This document shows, piece by piece, positions 8,745-18,899 of a stretch of 64,000 nucleotides of DNA (position 1 is the stretch's first letter; each line of letters begins with the position of its first letter). The DNA is from Deltaproteobacteria bacterium (lineage in GTDB: Bacteria > Desulfobacterota > Desulfuromonadia > Geobacterales > Pseudopelobacteraceae). Where the stretch lies: positions 1 through 64,000 of the forward strand of contig JAJZRX010000011.1 of assembly GCA_021850095.1 (NCBI GenBank), given 5' to 3'. The translations under genes were made by a program, and so were the position numbers. The notes below the pieces were generated by a model. That model did no database searches. It saw nothing but the letters and a program-made list of their open reading frames with translations, and had not been told where the DNA came from.

Positions 8745-9983
8745 TTAAAAAAATTCGCGGAACCAGTTTTTCATCTTGCCGAACACCGAACCGAAAATCT
8801 GGGCTTCCGGCTTGCCGGTCGGGAAGACATTGGCGTTGGAATTGCGGCTGCCGTAGACAACCAGGCCGACACCGGTGGCGTAAACCGGTGATTTGACGAC
8901 ATCGGTCAGGCCGCCCACATGCTGGGGCAGGCCACGCCGTACCGGCAGGTTGAAGATCTGCTCGGCCAGTTCCGGCATTCCTTCCAGTGTGCTGGAGCCT
9001 CCGGTGATGACAACACCCGATGCGATCGAATCTTCCAGTCCGGATTTGATGATCTCGCGGTTGACCAGGGCGAATATCTCTTCGACCCGTGGTCCGAGGA
9101 TTTCACACAGCACGTTGCGGGAAAGTTCTCGCGGCTTGCGCCCCCCCACGCTGGGAACTTCGATCTTGTCTTCCTTGCCGACCAGCGCCGACAGGCAGCA
9201 GCCGTACTTCTGCTTGATCTTTTCCGCTTCCGCAAAGGGGGTGCGCAGTCCGACGGCGATGTCGTTGGTCAGCTGATTGCCCCCCAGGGCGATGACCGAG
9301 GTGTATTTGATGGCCCCTTCGGAAAAGATGGCAATGTCAGTCGTTCCGCCGCCGATGTCGACCATGCAGACGCCTAGCTCTTTCTCGTCGTCGGACAGCA
9401 CGGCATGGGATGAAGCCAGCTGCTCCAGCACGATGTCGGCCACATCCAGGCCGCCCCGGTTGCAGGACTTGACGATGTTCTGGGCGCTGGCCACGGCGCC
9501 GGTGACGATGTGCACCTTGGCTTCCAGGCGCACACCGCTCATGCCGAGCGGCTCGCGAATGCCGTCCTGCTCGTCGATGATGAATTCCTGGGGCAGGATA
9601 TGCAGCACTTCACGATCCATGGGGATATTGATCGCCTTGGCCGCGTCGATGACCCGCCGCACATCCTCCTGGGATACTTCCCGGTTCTTGATGGCGATGA
9701 CCCCGTTGGAGTTGATCCCTTTGATATGGCCGCCGGCGATGCCGGCATACACCGACTTGATCTCGCAGCCGGCCATCAGTTCGGCCTCGTCGATGGCCTT
9801 GCGGATGGCGCCGACGGTGCTTTCGATGTTGATCACGACCCCCTTGCGCAGTCCGCTGGAGGGGCTGGTGCCGATACCGACGATGTCGATGCCGTCCTCG
9901 GTTACGTTGCCGACGATGGCACAGATCTTGGTCGTGCCGATGTCGAGCCCTACGATCAGATTGTCCCGTTTTGTTGCTGACAT
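8745..9983 (-). CDS. ftsA: FtsA, actin-like membrane tether of the Z ring
   Basis: Anchors FtsZ filaments to the membrane and recruits later division proteins. The 412-aa product begins with the actin-fold phosphate-1 motif GLDIGTTKICAIVG, has [17 protein letters not shown] in the middle (phosphate-2) and GVVITGGSSTLEGM (adenosine loop). It ends in an amphipathic helix (KMKNWFREFF), the usual membrane-targeting sequence. The start at 9983 has a GGGGGATAG ribosome-binding site 31 bp after the ftsQ stop. Confidence 0.96.
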   Translation of the reverse strand: MSATKRDNLIVGLDIGTTKICAIVGNVTEDGIDIVGIGTSPSSGLRKGVVINIESTVGAIRKAIDEAELMAGCEIKSVYAGIAGGHIKGINSNGVIAIKNREVSQEDVRRVIDAAKAINIPMDREVLHILPQEFIIDEQDGIREPLGMSGVRLEAKVHIVTGAVASAQNIVKSCNRGGLDVADIVLEQLASSHAVLSDDEKELGVCMVDIGGGTTDIAIFSEGAIKYTSVIALGGNQLTNDIAVGLRTPFAEAEKIKQKYGCCLSALVGKEDKIEVPSVGGRKPRELSRNVLCEILGPRVEEIFALVNREIIKSGLEDSIASGVVITGGSSTLEGMPELAEQIFNLPVRRGLPQHVGGLTDVVKSPVYATGVGLVVYGSRNSNANVFPTGKPEAQIFGSVFGKMKNWFREFF

Positions 9984-10014
9984 ACTATCCCCCTGCTGTA
10001 TACAAATATATTAA

Positions 10015-10839
10015 TTAGCTCTTTTTTACGATTATTTTGTCGTTATAGTCGAGATCGATATACTGCAATTTCTGCTCCTGGGCCATCAGATCCTGATAAA
10101 TGCGGGCAAAGCGTTCTATCTTGGCGGAGAAATCGCCCGCTCCGATTTTTACCGGAAGGGCGTTCGACGAGGTGAACATGGTGAAACCGAACCCCTTGTC
10201 GTAATGAATCTCGGATACATCCGCCAGGATAAAGGCCCCCTTTTCTTTCAGGATCCTGATCAGCTCGCAGCTTGCCAGAAGAGCGTCTTTGGTGCCTTTC
10301 GGGTCGCTGGTGAGCTCTTCCTCGCTGAAACCGGTGATGACCGGAAAATCCAGCTTGTCGCCCTGGTTGAGCACTTTAAAGACAACGCCCTTTTTGTCCA
10401 GGTAATAGATGAAACCCATGTTGACAATCGCCAGCGGCTCCCGTTCGGTGATGGCAATCGAAACCCCGTCCGGGAAGTAGCGGTTGATCTGCACCGTTTC
10501 TATCCAGGGGTTCTGGAGCAGCTGTTCACCCATGCGTTTAAGATTCAGGCGCAGCAGATCCTTGCCCGGCTCAATCCCCGCCAGCTCCAGCACGTCGTCG
10601 CGGGTCATATGTTTTGTGCTGGATACTTCAATGTTTTTGAGGCTGAAAAAGGTGACCGAACCGATCGCCCGCTGTGCTCCATACACCACTCCGGTTGCCA
10701 GCGCCAGCAGCGTCAGGCCGGCGACGGCTTTTCCCAGCGGCCGCAGGTACTTCTTCCAGTCGATCGGCTTGCGCTGGATCTTGACTTTGTTGGGCGCCAC
10801 TTTGCGGCGCTGGTATGAGGAGTTTGCGAAATCCTTCAA
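10015..10839 (-). CDS. ftsQ: FtsQ/DivIB-type division protein
   Basis: Bitopic membrane protein that links early and late divisome components through FtsB and FtsL. The 274-aa product has a basic cytoplasmic N-terminus (about 1-36), one transmembrane helix (about 37-57), a POTRA domain (about 65-135, containing KNIEVSSTKHMTRDDVLELA and NPWIETVQINRYFPDGVSI) and the FtsQ C-terminal domain. It starts 4 bp after the ddl stop, consistent with translational coupling, and precedes ftsA as in most dcw clusters. Confidence 0.92.
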   Translation of the reverse strand: MKDFANSSYQRRKVAPNKVKIQRKPIDWKKYLRPLGKAVAGLTLLALATGVVYGAQRAIGSVTFFSLKNIEVSSTKHMTRDDVLELAGIEPGKDLLRLNLKRMGEQLLQNPWIETVQINRYFPDGVSIAITEREPLAIVNMGFIYYLDKKGVVFKVLNQGDKLDFPVITGFSEEELTSDPKGTKDALLASCELIRILKEKGAFILADVSEIHYDKGFGFTMFTSSNALPVKIGAGDFSAKIERFARIYQDLMAQEQKLQYIDLDYNDKIIVKKS

Positions 10840-10843
10840 CGCT

Positions 10844-11794
10844 TCAGTTCACCTTGATCGAAAGTGATGCCGAACTGATGATGCTTGCAACCAGCTCTTC
10901 AAATGACAAACCGGCTCCCTTGGCCGCTATTTCGGGCAGCAGGCTCAAGGCGGTCATGCCTGGCAGGGTGTTGACCTCCAGCACATAGCAGTCTCCGGCG
11001 GGGGTCACCAGCAGGTCAACCCGGCTGTAGCCCCTGCATCCCAGGGCGCGGTGGGCGGCCAGGCCGACCTGCTGCGCGCGCTGATACAGTTCCGCTTCAA
11101 GGCGGGCCGGGAAGATGTGTTCGGCCATGCCGTCGGTGTATTTTGCTTCAAAGTCGTAGAATTCGTTTTTGGGGACGATTTCGATCGCGCCGACCGGACG
11201 GTCGTCGAGGATGCCGACCTGCACTTCCTGACCCTTGACATACTGCTCGATCAGAATCTCGTCATCATGGCGGAAAGCCAGTTCCAGAGCAGGAGCCAGC
11301 AGTTTTTCTTCCTTGACGATCGAGATGCCGACCGAAGATCCTTCCTGAACCGGTTTGACAACCAGCGGCAGGCCGAACGGCAAACTGGAAAGCTCAACCG
11401 TTTCGCCGCGCCGGAAGCAGCGGAAGGGCGCAGTCAGGATGCCGCTGGCGGCAAAGGTCTGCTTGCTGTACAGTTTGTGCATGGCCAGGGCGCTGGCCAG
11501 AACTCCCGAACCGGTGTAGGGGATCCGCATCAATTCCAGCAGCCCCTGGACGCAGCCGTCTTCGCCGTAACGGCCATGCAGCGCTATAAAGGCCGCCTCG
11601 ATCTGTTCCCGTTTCAGCACGTCCGCCAGATCGCGCCCCACGTCGATCGCAATCGCGTTGAAACCCTGCGCCACCAGCGCCTGGTGTACGGCGGCGCCGC
11701 TCTTTAAAGAAACCTCGCGCTCGGCCGACAAGCCGCCCATCAGCACACCAATTTTTTTGTTTTTAAACTCCGCTGTCAGCTTTTCACCGCCCAT
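10844..11794 (-). CDS. ddl: D-alanine--D-alanine ligase
   Basis: Joins two D-Ala with ATP to supply the dipeptide that MurF adds to the peptidoglycan precursor. The 316-aa ATP-grasp enzyme shows the N-terminal [14 protein letters not shown] substrate motif, [15 protein letters not shown] (ATP and lid region), and the C-terminal catalytic RVDLL...[17 protein letters not shown] segment. The ATG at 11794 is preceded by CAGGAG, 14 bp after murB ends. Its place between murB and ftsQ matches other Gram-negative dcw clusters. Confidence 0.95.
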   Translation of the reverse strand: MGGEKLTAEFKNKKIGVLMGGLSAEREVSLKSGAAVHQALVAQGFNAIAIDVGRDLADVLKREQIEAAFIALHGRYGEDGCVQGLLELMRIPYTGSGVLASALAMHKLYSKQTFAASGILTAPFRCFRRGETVELSSLPFGLPLVVKPVQEGSSVGISIVKEEKLLAPALELAFRHDDEILIEQYVKGQEVQVGILDDRPVGAIEIVPKNEFYDFEAKYTDGMAEHIFPARLEAELYQRAQQVGLAAHRALGCRGYSRVDLLVTPAGDCYVLEVNTLPGMTALSLLPEIAAKGAGLSFEELVASIISSASLSIKVN

Positions 11795-11808
11795 GGCAAC
11801 TCCTGCTG

Positions 11809-12678
11809 TTATTCGGCGCCCACTATACGCACTTCTTCTTCCAGTGTCACGCCAGATGTTCTGAAAACCTCATTTTTTACCCTGGCCGACAGACTCAAAA
11901 AGTCAGCTGCCGTAGCTCCGCCGGCGTTGACCAGGAAGTTGCTGTGCACGTCCGAGACCATCGCTCCGCCAACCCTTGTCCCGCGCAGTCCGCAGGCGTC
12001 GATCAGCCGCCAGGCCGCCTGGCCGGGAGGGTTCTTGAAGAACGAGCCGGCGCTGGGAAAGCCGACATTGTGCTTCGACCTGCGCAGCTCCAGATCGCGG
12101 CGAATCTCCTGCTCGGTGTCATGCTCCGCGCGGGGCTCCAGTCTGAAAAGCGCCGCCAGAACGATATCGCCCGCTTCCAGCTCCAGATGGCGGTAACCGT
12201 AAGCCAGTTCGCTCATGCAATAGTCGCGAACACAACCGTTTCGTAACAGCGTCAGACATTCCGTATGCTCAAGTATGCCCTTGCCATAGGCACCGGCGTT
12301 CATCCTGATCGCCCCGCCGACCGTGCCGGGGATGCCGGAAATAAAGCCGATTCCCCCCAGGCCGTGCCGCTGGGCGAAACGCACCACCGACAGATTCTCG
12401 GCCCCCGCACCGGCCCGGATATACGTTCTTTCATCCTCCAGAGCCGGCTGTGGGCCGGGATCGTTTACAAGCTCGATCCGGTCGAAGCGTTCCAGGGATA
12501 TGACCGCGCCGCGAATGCCCTTGTCCCGCACCAGCAGGTTGTAGCCGCGGCCAACAGCCAGCCAGGGGATATTCTCCGTACGCAGCCACTCCAGCAGATC
12601 CTGCAGGTCGGCGGAGTCCTCCGGCACGGCATACAGATCGGCCGGACCGCCCACCTTCAGCGAGGTGTGGAGACTCAT
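11809..12678 (-). CDS. murB: MurB, UDP-N-acetylenolpyruvoylglucosamine reductase
   Basis: FAD enzyme that reduces UDP-GlcNAc-enolpyruvate to UDP-MurNAc with NADPH. Visible motifs are [11 protein letters not shown] (FAD domain), [29 protein letters not shown] with the FAD pyrophosphate and active-site residues, and [10 protein letters not shown] with the catalytic Ser. From the ATG at 12678 the product is 289 aa, but homologues have a further 15-30 N-terminal residues including an L.NEP segment. That segment (RGRLLHNEP) is encoded in frame just upstream, where no ATG, GTG or TTG exists. A CTG at 12729 overlaps the murC stop as CTGA and is my preferred real start (306 aa). Confidence 0.93.
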   Translation of the reverse strand: MSLHTSLKVGGPADLYAVPEDSADLQDLLEWLRTENIPWLAVGRGYNLLVRDKGIRGAVISLERFDRIELVNDPGPQPALEDERTYIRAGAGAENLSVVRFAQRHGLGGIGFISGIPGTVGGAIRMNAGAYGKGILEHTECLTLLRNGCVRDYCMSELAYGYRHLELEAGDIVLAALFRLEPRAEHDTEQEIRRDLELRRSKHNVGFPSAGSFFKNPPGQAAWRLIDACGLRGTRVGGAMVSDVHSNFLVNAGGATAADFLSLSARVKNEVFRTSGVTLEEEVRIVGAE

Positions 12679-12725
12679 CGGTTCGTTGTGCAGCAGCCGG
12701 CCGCGTATGATCTGCTCGGGACGGT

Positions 12726-14108
12726 TCAGTTGCGTTTCTCCAGCAGCTTCACCAGCGCTTCGCCCTGCTGCCAGATATTGCCTGCCCCCAGCGTGATGAC
12801 GATGTCGCCCTCTTTGACAATCCGGGCCAGATGCTCCGGAATCAGATCGCGATTGGCGATGTAGGTCACGTCTTTCTGGCCGTGGCGCAGAACTTCCGTT
12901 CCCAGGCGCTCCGCGCTGGCACCGGCGATCGGCTGCTCTCCGGCGGCATACACATCGGTCAGGATCAGGACGTCGGCGTCGTAAAAGGCGGTTACAAATT
13001 CGTCGAACAATTCGTGGGTGCGGGTGTAGCGATGCGGCTGGAAGGCCGCCACAATGCGCCGTTCCGGCCAGCCCTGCCGGGCCGCCGCCAGGGTGGCCCG
13101 GATCTCGGCCGGATGGTGTCCGTAATCATCCACGACCATAATCCCCTGCGGTTCGCCCTTGACCGTGAAGCGCCGGCCGACCCCGCCGAATCCGGCAAAA
13201 CCTTCCTGGATGGCGCTGAAGGGAACATCCAGTTCCAGCGCCACGGCGATGCAGGCCATGGCATTCAGCACGTTGTGCGGGCCGGGCATGGGGAAAGAGA
13301 TCTCTCCCAGGCGGTAGCCCTTGAAGTGGGCGACGAAGGAGGTCTGAAAACCGTCATGCGTGATATGGGTCGCGCGGATATCGGCCTGGGATGACAGGCC
13401 ATAGGTCATGTAGCGTTTTTTGACGCGCGGCAGGATCTCGCGGATGTTTTTGTCATCCAGGCAGAGAATCGCCAGGCCGTAAAAGGGAACCTTGTTGATG
13501 AATTCGACAAAGGTATCCTTGATCTCTTCGATGCCGCCCTGGTAGTGATCCAGATGGTCGGCGTCGATGTTGGTGACAACGGCGATCGTCGGCGACAGCA
13601 CCAGGAAGGAGCCGTCCGACTCGTCCGCTTCGGCCAGCAGGAACTTGCCCTGGCCCAACTGGGCGTTGGTGCCGATCGCATTCAGTTTGCCGCCGATCAC
13701 GATGGTCGGATCGATGCCGGCGTGTCCCAAGATCGAGGCGGCCATGGAAGTGGTGGTGGTTTTACCGTGGGTGCCGGCAATGGCGATGCCGTACTTCATG
13801 CGCATCAGTTCGGCCAGCATCTCGGCCCGCGGGATGACCGGCACGTGCAGACGCTTGGCTTCGATCACCTCGGGATTGTCGTCATGCACCGCCGAAGAGA
13901 TCACCACCACGTCAACATTTTTGAGATTATCGGCGCTGTGCCCGATGCCGATTTCGGCCCCCAGGCCGGCCAGGCGCTCGGTGGTGTCCGAACTGCGCAG
14001 GTCGGAGCCGGAAACCTTGTAATCCAGGTTGAGCAGAACCTCGGCAATGCCGCTCATGCCGATGCCGCCGATGCCGACGAAGTGAATCTTTTCTATCTTT
14101 CCGTACAT
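12726..14108 (-). CDS. murC: MurC, UDP-N-acetylmuramate--L-alanine ligase
   Basis: First Mur ligase; adds L-Ala to UDP-MurNAc. The 460-aa protein has the N-terminal Rossmann motif [18 protein letters not shown], the ATP P-loop [11 protein letters not shown] (about residue 110), [12 protein letters not shown], and the third-domain signature FQPHRYTRT. The start at 14108 follows AGGGAG. murG stops 42 bp upstream, and the murC stop may overlap a CTG start of murB. Confidence 0.97.
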   Translation of the reverse strand: MYGKIEKIHFVGIGGIGMSGIAEVLLNLDYKVSGSDLRSSDTTERLAGLGAEIGIGHSADNLKNVDVVVISSAVHDDNPEVIEAKRLHVPVIPRAEMLAELMRMKYGIAIAGTHGKTTTTSMAASILGHAGIDPTIVIGGKLNAIGTNAQLGQGKFLLAEADESDGSFLVLSPTIAVVTNIDADHLDHYQGGIEEIKDTFVEFINKVPFYGLAILCLDDKNIREILPRVKKRYMTYGLSSQADIRATHITHDGFQTSFVAHFKGYRLGEISFPMPGPHNVLNAMACIAVALELDVPFSAIQEGFAGFGGVGRRFTVKGEPQGIMVVDDYGHHPAEIRATLAAARQGWPERRIVAAFQPHRYTRTHELFDEFVTAFYDADVLILTDVYAAGEQPIAGASAERLGTEVLRHGQKDVTYIANRDLIPEHLARIVKEGDIVITLGAGNIWQQGEALVKLLEKRN

Positions 14109-14150
14109 GAAGGGCTCCCTGTGCTGGTCGGGTGACCGGTTAATGGAAAA

Positions 14151-15275
14151 TCAAGCTTTTCCCGTTTTTCTGATCATTTCGTTAACGATTATTGTCGCCG
14201 CATCCAGTCGGGCCAGGCCGGAGGCCCGTTCGCCGGTCCGTATGACCGTCTGGGGGTCTTCGGCCAGTTCACGGATAGTTTCTGCCAGGCGCTGTCCGGT
14301 CAGCTCCTGCTCCAGCAGCATGAAGCAGGCCTCTTTTTTGAGCAGCGCTTCGGCGTTCCGCCGCTGGTGGTCGTCCACGGCATGGGGGAAGGGGATGAAC
14401 AGGCAGGCCTTGCCGCAGGCGGTAACCTCGGCAATTGTCGTGGCACCCGCCCGGCAGATGATAAGATCCGCCCGGGCGTACTCCGTTGCCATGTCGCCGA
14501 TAAATGCCGTCACCCTGGCTTCCAGGCCGGCTGCACGGTAAGCCTCGGCAACCTGATCGCAATCCTTTTCCCCGGTCTGATGGGTGATGTCCAGTGTGAT
14601 CGAACTCTGCTTCAGATAGGGCAGGGCATCGACCATCGCCATGTTGATGGCGTGGGCGCCCTGGCTGCCGCCGAAGATAAACAGGTGAAACTCGCCCTGC
14701 TGACTTTGTTTGCATACCTCCGCCGGTAAAGGGGGAATCAGGGGCGCATTCTGTTTGTTGACCATGTCCAGTATCTGCCGGCGCAACGGATTGCCGGTCA
14801 GCAGGGTTGAATTACCCGGGAAATAAGCGGCCGACTCTTCCAGGGTTATGAAGACCTGGTCGGCGAAGCGTGCCAGCAGGCGGTTGGTCTGGCCCGGAAT
14901 GGCGTTCTGCTCGTGGATGAAGCGCGGGACGCGCATTCCGCCCGCCGCCAGAACCATCGGCAGCGACGCGTAGCCACCGACCCCCAGCACCAGATCGGGA
15001 CGGAAGGCTTTCAGTATCTTGCGCGACTGGGCATAACCGTAAAACATCTTGCCGATGCCGCTGATCTGGCTGAAGCCCCGTTTGCCCCGGATGCCGGCCG
15101 CCGAGATCAACTCCAGCCGGTAGCCTGCCGCCGGCACGGCCCGGGCCTCGATACCGCGCTCCGTGCCGACGAAGAGTACCTCGTTGGCCGGGTCGCGCGC
15201 CAGAAATTCTTCCGCTACCGCGATGCCGGGAAAAAGATGGCCGCCCGTGCCGCCTCCTGCGATGATCAGTTTCAT
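14151..15275 (-). CDS. murG: MurG, lipid II-forming GlcNAc transferase
   Basis: Peripheral membrane GT-B glycosyltransferase that adds GlcNAc to lipid I to make lipid II. The 374-aa product starts with the glycine-rich loop IIAGGGTGGHLFPGIAVAEE, contains HEQNAIPGQTNR, GGSQGAHAIN, and the UDP-GlcNAc-binding ICRAGATTIAEVTACGKA segment. Its ATG overlaps the ftsW stop as ATGA, so translation is coupled to ftsW. Flippase-like and transferase steps are thus adjacent. Confidence 0.97.
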   Translation of the reverse strand: MKLIIAGGGTGGHLFPGIAVAEEFLARDPANEVLFVGTERGIEARAVPAAGYRLELISAAGIRGKRGFSQISGIGKMFYGYAQSRKILKAFRPDLVLGVGGYASLPMVLAAGGMRVPRFIHEQNAIPGQTNRLLARFADQVFITLEESAAYFPGNSTLLTGNPLRRQILDMVNKQNAPLIPPLPAEVCKQSQQGEFHLFIFGGSQGAHAINMAMVDALPYLKQSSITLDITHQTGEKDCDQVAEAYRAAGLEARVTAFIGDMATEYARADLIICRAGATTIAEVTACGKACLFIPFPHAVDDHQRRNAEALLKKEACFMLLEQELTGQRLAETIRELAEDPQTVIRTGERASGLARLDAATIIVNEMIRKTGKA

Positions 15276-16408
15276 TTTTCCTCCTTCAGGCTGATGGAGG
15301 AAATCTTCAGTCCCGATGAAATGTTGAGTAGTATGCCCACGGCGAACAGGCTCATGATCAGTGAGCTGCCGCCATAGCTGATGAAGGGGAGCGCCAGCCC
15401 TTTGGTCGGCAGCAGGCCGGTCACGACCCCCATGTTTACCGTTGCTTCGATGCCGAACAGCACGGCGATTCCCAGCGCCAGAAAACGTCCGAAGGGATCC
15501 GGAGCGGCCACGGCGATGCGCATGGCGCGCTGCACCAGCAGAAAAAACATGCCGATGATCACGAGTATGCCCAGAAAGCCCAGCTCTTCGCCGACCACCG
15601 AGAGGATAAAGTCGGTATGGGCTTCCGGCAGATAGAACAGCTTCTGTTTCCCCTCGCCCAGACCCTGTCCGAAGACGCCGCCGGTTCCGAATGCCAGCCA
15701 GGACTGGATGATCTGAAAACCGCTGTTCTGCGGATCCTGCCAGGGATCGAGAAACGCCAGGATACGGCGCTTGCGGTAGGCCACGTTCATGACCAGGAAG
15801 TACAAAAACGGCAGCGACATCAGGAAAATCGAGATGATGTACACCAGGCGTGTGCCGGCCGCAAACAGCATGATCATGGCCACCGCCGCCAGGGTCAGGG
15901 CCGAACCCATGTCCGGCTGTTTCAGCAGCAGCCCCAGCAGAACCAGTAGAATCAGCATATAGGAAACGAAGCCGGGACCGAGCTGCTTGATCTTGTCCTG
16001 CTTCCTGTCCAGGGAATAGGCCATGTACATGATCAGGGCCAGTTTGGCAACTTCCGATGGCTGCAGGTTGAATCCGGGCAGTCTCAACCAGCGCGAGGCG
16101 CCGCCGGCGCTGCCGCCGATGCCGGGGATCAGCACCAGCACCAGCAGCGCCAGGCAGCCCAGAAGAATCAGGACAGCCCGCTTGCGCCAGAACTGGTAGT
16201 CGACCCGCATGGCGACCAGCATGACTGCGAAACCGATCAGCGCGTACAGTCCCTGGCGTTTCAGAAAGAAGAAGCCGTCGTGAAAGCGCTTGGCGGCCAT
16301 GACCGAGGAGGCGGAATAGACCATCACGACACCGAAACAGGTCAACGCGATCGCCATCAGCATGATTACCAGGTCATACTCTTCCAGTTTTTTGTAGATC
16401 AGTTTCAT
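15272..16408 (-). CDS. ftsW: FtsW, SEDS peptidoglycan glycosyltransferase of the divisome
   Basis: Polytopic SEDS protein that polymerises lipid II at the septum together with FtsI. The 378-aa product has about ten membrane helices and the SEDS hallmarks VYSASS near the N-terminus, GFNLQPSEVAKLALI (catalytic-loop region) and GLLPTKGLALPFISYGGSS near the C-terminus. I chose ATG 16408 (MKLIYKKLEEYDL). The frame stays open upstream to 16516, but that stretch reads through a palindromic repeat and has no family similarity. The ribosome-binding site is weak (GGGAAA). Confidence 0.95.
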   Translation of the reverse strand: MKLIYKKLEEYDLVIMLMAIALTCFGVVMVYSASSVMAAKRFHDGFFFLKRQGLYALIGFAVMLVAMRVDYQFWRKRAVLILLGCLALLVLVLIPGIGGSAGGASRWLRLPGFNLQPSEVAKLALIMYMAYSLDRKQDKIKQLGPGFVSYMLILLVLLGLLLKQPDMGSALTLAAVAMIMLFAAGTRLVYIISIFLMSLPFLYFLVMNVAYRKRRILAFLDPWQDPQNSGFQIIQSWLAFGTGGVFGQGLGEGKQKLFYLPEAHTDFILSVVGEELGFLGILVIIGMFFLLVQRAMRIAVAAPDPFGRFLALGIAVLFGIEATVNMGVVTGLLPTKGLALPFISYGGSSLIMSLFAVGILLNISSGLKISSISLKEEK

Positions 16409-16416
16409 GGTTTCCC

Positions 16417-16473
16417 GTAGGGGCGAATCTCGTATTCGCCCGCCTTTTGGGCAATCACAAGGATTGCCCCTAC
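16417..16473. repeat. Palindromic repeat (GTAGGGGC...GCCCCTAC) between ftsW and murD
   Basis: GTAGGGGC (16417-16424) and GCCCCTAC (16466-16473) are inverted ends of a 57-bp element with inner hairpins: GGGCGAAT with ATTCGCCC, and AAGGATTG with CAATCCTT running to 16480. The murD stop codon (16470-16472) lies inside the element, so the repeat supplies the end of that gene. Confidence 0.75.
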
Positions 16474-17810
16474 AATCCTTGTACTGCGGCGATAAAGCGC
16501 TGGGCGCGCTCTTCATAATCGCGGAACATATCGAAACTGGAGCAGGCCGGCGACATCAGCACCGTTCCGCCCGGCGCCGTGATCTCCGCCGCCATCTGCA
16601 CCGCTTCTTCCAGGCTGGCCGCCCGGCGTGTATCGGTCAGAACGCCAAGCTCGGCCTGCATCCTTTCGGCCGCCTCGCCGATCAGGATCAGATGCCGCAC
16701 TCTCTGGCTGATCATCGGCGCCAGCGGGGCATAGGCACCCCCCTTGTCCTTGCCGCCGGCAATCAGCGTGATGTTATCGAAGCTCTCCAGGGCCTTCTGG
16801 ACGCTGCCCACGTTGGTGGCCTTGCTGTCCTCGTAGTAGCGTACACCCGCCACTTCGCGCACGAACTCCATGCGGTGGTGCAGCGCCTCGAAACAGAGCA
16901 CGGTCTCGAAGGTTTCGTCGGGGCGGCAGCCCAGCAGCAGGGCGCAGGCCATGGCCGCCATGATGTTCTCCAGGTTGTGGACCCCCTGCAGCCGGATCGC
17001 GGCGGTCGGGAAGCATTCCTCGTGGCCGTTGTGGCGGTAGGTGATGACGCCGTCGCGATGGAAGATGCCTTCCTCCAGTTCCCTGGTGCGGCTGAAGGGA
17101 AAAACCTGGGCCGCCAGTTTGCCGGCCTGCTGCCAGACCAACTCGTCATCCCGGTTCAGCACGGCGAAGTCTTCGCTGGTCTGGTATTCGAAAATACGCA
17201 GCTTGGCGTTGATGTAATCCTGATAGGTCGGGTAGCGGTCGAGGTGGTCTTCGCTCAGGTTGAGCAGGGCCGCCACGGCCGGCCGGAAGGAGGTGATCCA
17301 CTCCAGCTGGAAGGAGCTGATTTCGGCCACGACCTGGTCGACGATCTGGTGTGATTCGGCCATTTCGATCAACGGGGTGCCGATATTGCCCCCCACAAAA
17401 GTATGGTAGCCGTTGTGCTTGAAGATCGCGCCCAAAAGCGTGGTGGTGGTTGTTTTGCCGTTGGTTCCGGTAACGGCCGCCAGGGGCGCATCGATAAAGC
17501 GGGCTGCCAGTTCGATCTCGCTGATGATTTCTATTCCGGCCCGCTGCGCTGCCAGCAGCTGCGGCAGATCCATCGGAACGCCCGGCGATACCACGATCAG
17601 ATCGCTGGAGAGGAAGGTCGCCTGATCATGGCGCTCCAGCTCCCGGCGGATCTCGAACCCGGCCAGCTCCGCCAATTGCGCCGTCAATTGAGCTTCAGCG
17701 CGCATATCAGTGACCGTCACCCGCGCGCCTTTCGAGGCCAGAAAACGGGCGCAGGCCACGCCGGTTTTAGCGAGGCCCACGACCAGGATGTTCTTGTTTT
17801 TCAATTCCAT
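16470..17810 (-). CDS. murD: MurD, UDP-MurNAc-L-alanine--D-glutamate ligase
   Basis: Adds D-Glu to UDP-MurNAc-L-Ala. The 446-aa protein shows the N-terminal Rossmann motif [16 protein letters not shown]-loop [15 protein letters not shown] (about residue 115), [10 protein letters not shown], and [15 protein letters not shown] in the third domain. The start at 17810 is 9 bp after mraY. The last residues (VQGL) and the TAG stop are encoded by a palindromic repeat at 16417-16473, an insertion at the 3' end that did not disturb the conserved body. Confidence 0.96.
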   Translation of the reverse strand: MELKNKNILVVGLAKTGVACARFLASKGARVTVTDMRAEAQLTAQLAELAGFEIRRELERHDQATFLSSDLIVVSPGVPMDLPQLLAAQRAGIEIISEIELAARFIDAPLAAVTGTNGKTTTTTLLGAIFKHNGYHTFVGGNIGTPLIEMAESHQIVDQVVAEISSFQLEWITSFRPAVAALLNLSEDHLDRYPTYQDYINAKLRIFEYQTSEDFAVLNRDDELVWQQAGKLAAQVFPFSRTRELEEGIFHRDGVITYRHNGHEECFPTAAIRLQGVHNLENIMAAMACALLLGCRPDETFETVLCFEALHHRMEFVREVAGVRYYEDSKATNVGSVQKALESFDNITLIAGGKDKGGAYAPLAPMISQRVRHLILIGEAAERMQAELGVLTDTRRAASLEEAVQMAAEITAPGGTVLMSPACSSFDMFRDYEERAQRFIAAVQGL

Positions 17811-17819
17811 GAAGTAGCC

Positions 17820-18896
17820 TTATCGCATTTTAAGGGTCGATATTGCAACCAATGCCAGAATAATCGTGATAATCCAGAAGCGCACGATGATTTTAGGCTC
17901 GGCAACCCCTTTCAGCTCGAAGTGGTGGTGGATCGGTGCCATGCGGAAGATGCGCTTGCCGCGATATTTGTAGGAGCCGACCTGGAAGATGACCGAAAGC
18001 GCCTCGACCACGAACACTCCGCCGACGATCACCAGCAGCAGTTCCTGTTTGGTCAGTACCGCGATGGTGCCCAGGGTACCCCCCAGCGAAAGTGAGCCCA
18101 CGTCCCCCATGAAAACCTCTGCCGGATAGGAGTTGTACCAGAGGAAACCCAGCCCGGCCCCCACCATCGCGCCGCACAACACGGCCAGTTCGCCGGCGCC
18201 GACCACCCGTGGCACCTGCAGGTAGGCCGACAGGGTGGCGTGCCCGGCCACATAGGCGAAGAGCATATAGGTGGCGGCGTTGATGGCCACCGGGCCGATC
18301 GCCAGTCCGTCCAGCCCGTCGGTCAGGTTGACCGCATTGCTGGCCCCCACGATCACCAAGGTCGCAAAAGGGATGAACCAGATCCAGAGATCGGGGTGGA
18401 AGTTCTTGAAGAACGGGAAAAAGAGCTGCTCGCTGAAGCCGGGTTTGAAGAACAGGAACAGGGAAACCGATCCGGCCAGCAGCACCTGCCAGAACATCTT
18501 CTGGCGCGCCGAAAGCCCCTTGGGGTTCTTTTCTACAACTTTCTTGTAATCGTCCACGAAACCGATCAGGCCGTAGCCGATTGTGATAAACAGCGTGATC
18601 CAGATGTAGTGATTGGTCAGGTCGGCCCATAAAAGGGTCGGGATGACGATGGCGGCCAGGATCATGACCCCCCCCATGGTGGGGGTGCCCTGTTTCTGCA
18701 GGTGGGATTCCGGGCCATCGGTGCGGATGACCTGGCGGGCCTGCAGTGATTCCAGTTTGCGGATAATCCAGGGACCGATCACAAAGCAGACCACCAGCGC
18801 CGTAATCATGGCGTAGATCGTGCGGAAGGTCAGGTATTTGAAGATATTGAACAGCTTGACATTGGCCGCCAGGGGATAAAAAAGGTGGTAAAGCAT
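17820..18896 (-). CDS. mraY: MraY, lipid I synthase
   Basis: Integral membrane phospho-MurNAc-pentapeptide translocase that makes lipid I on undecaprenyl phosphate. The 358-aa product has about ten transmembrane helices and the family motifs [20 protein letters not shown] (catalytic Asp pair), [16 protein letters not shown] with the nucleophile Asp, and [12 protein letters not shown] near the C-terminus. The start at 18896 lies 3 bp after the murF stop, as expected for a coupled dcw gene. Confidence 0.97.
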   Translation of the reverse strand: MLYHLFYPLAANVKLFNIFKYLTFRTIYAMITALVVCFVIGPWIIRKLESLQARQVIRTDGPESHLQKQGTPTMGGVMILAAIVIPTLLWADLTNHYIWITLFITIGYGLIGFVDDYKKVVEKNPKGLSARQKMFWQVLLAGSVSLFLFFKPGFSEQLFFPFFKNFHPDLWIWFIPFATLVIVGASNAVNLTDGLDGLAIGPVAINAATYMLFAYVAGHATLSAYLQVPRVVGAGELAVLCGAMVGAGLGFLWYNSYPAEVFMGDVGSLSLGGTLGTIAVLTKQELLLVIVGGVFVVEALSVIFQVGSYKYRGKRIFRMAPIHHHFELKGVAEPKIIVRFWIITIILALVAISTLKMR

Positions 18897-18899
18897 GTG

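Noticed and set aside
16409-16516. N-terminal extension of FtsW
   Set aside because: It translates through a palindromic repeat and the end of murD; FtsW homologues start near the ATG at 16408.
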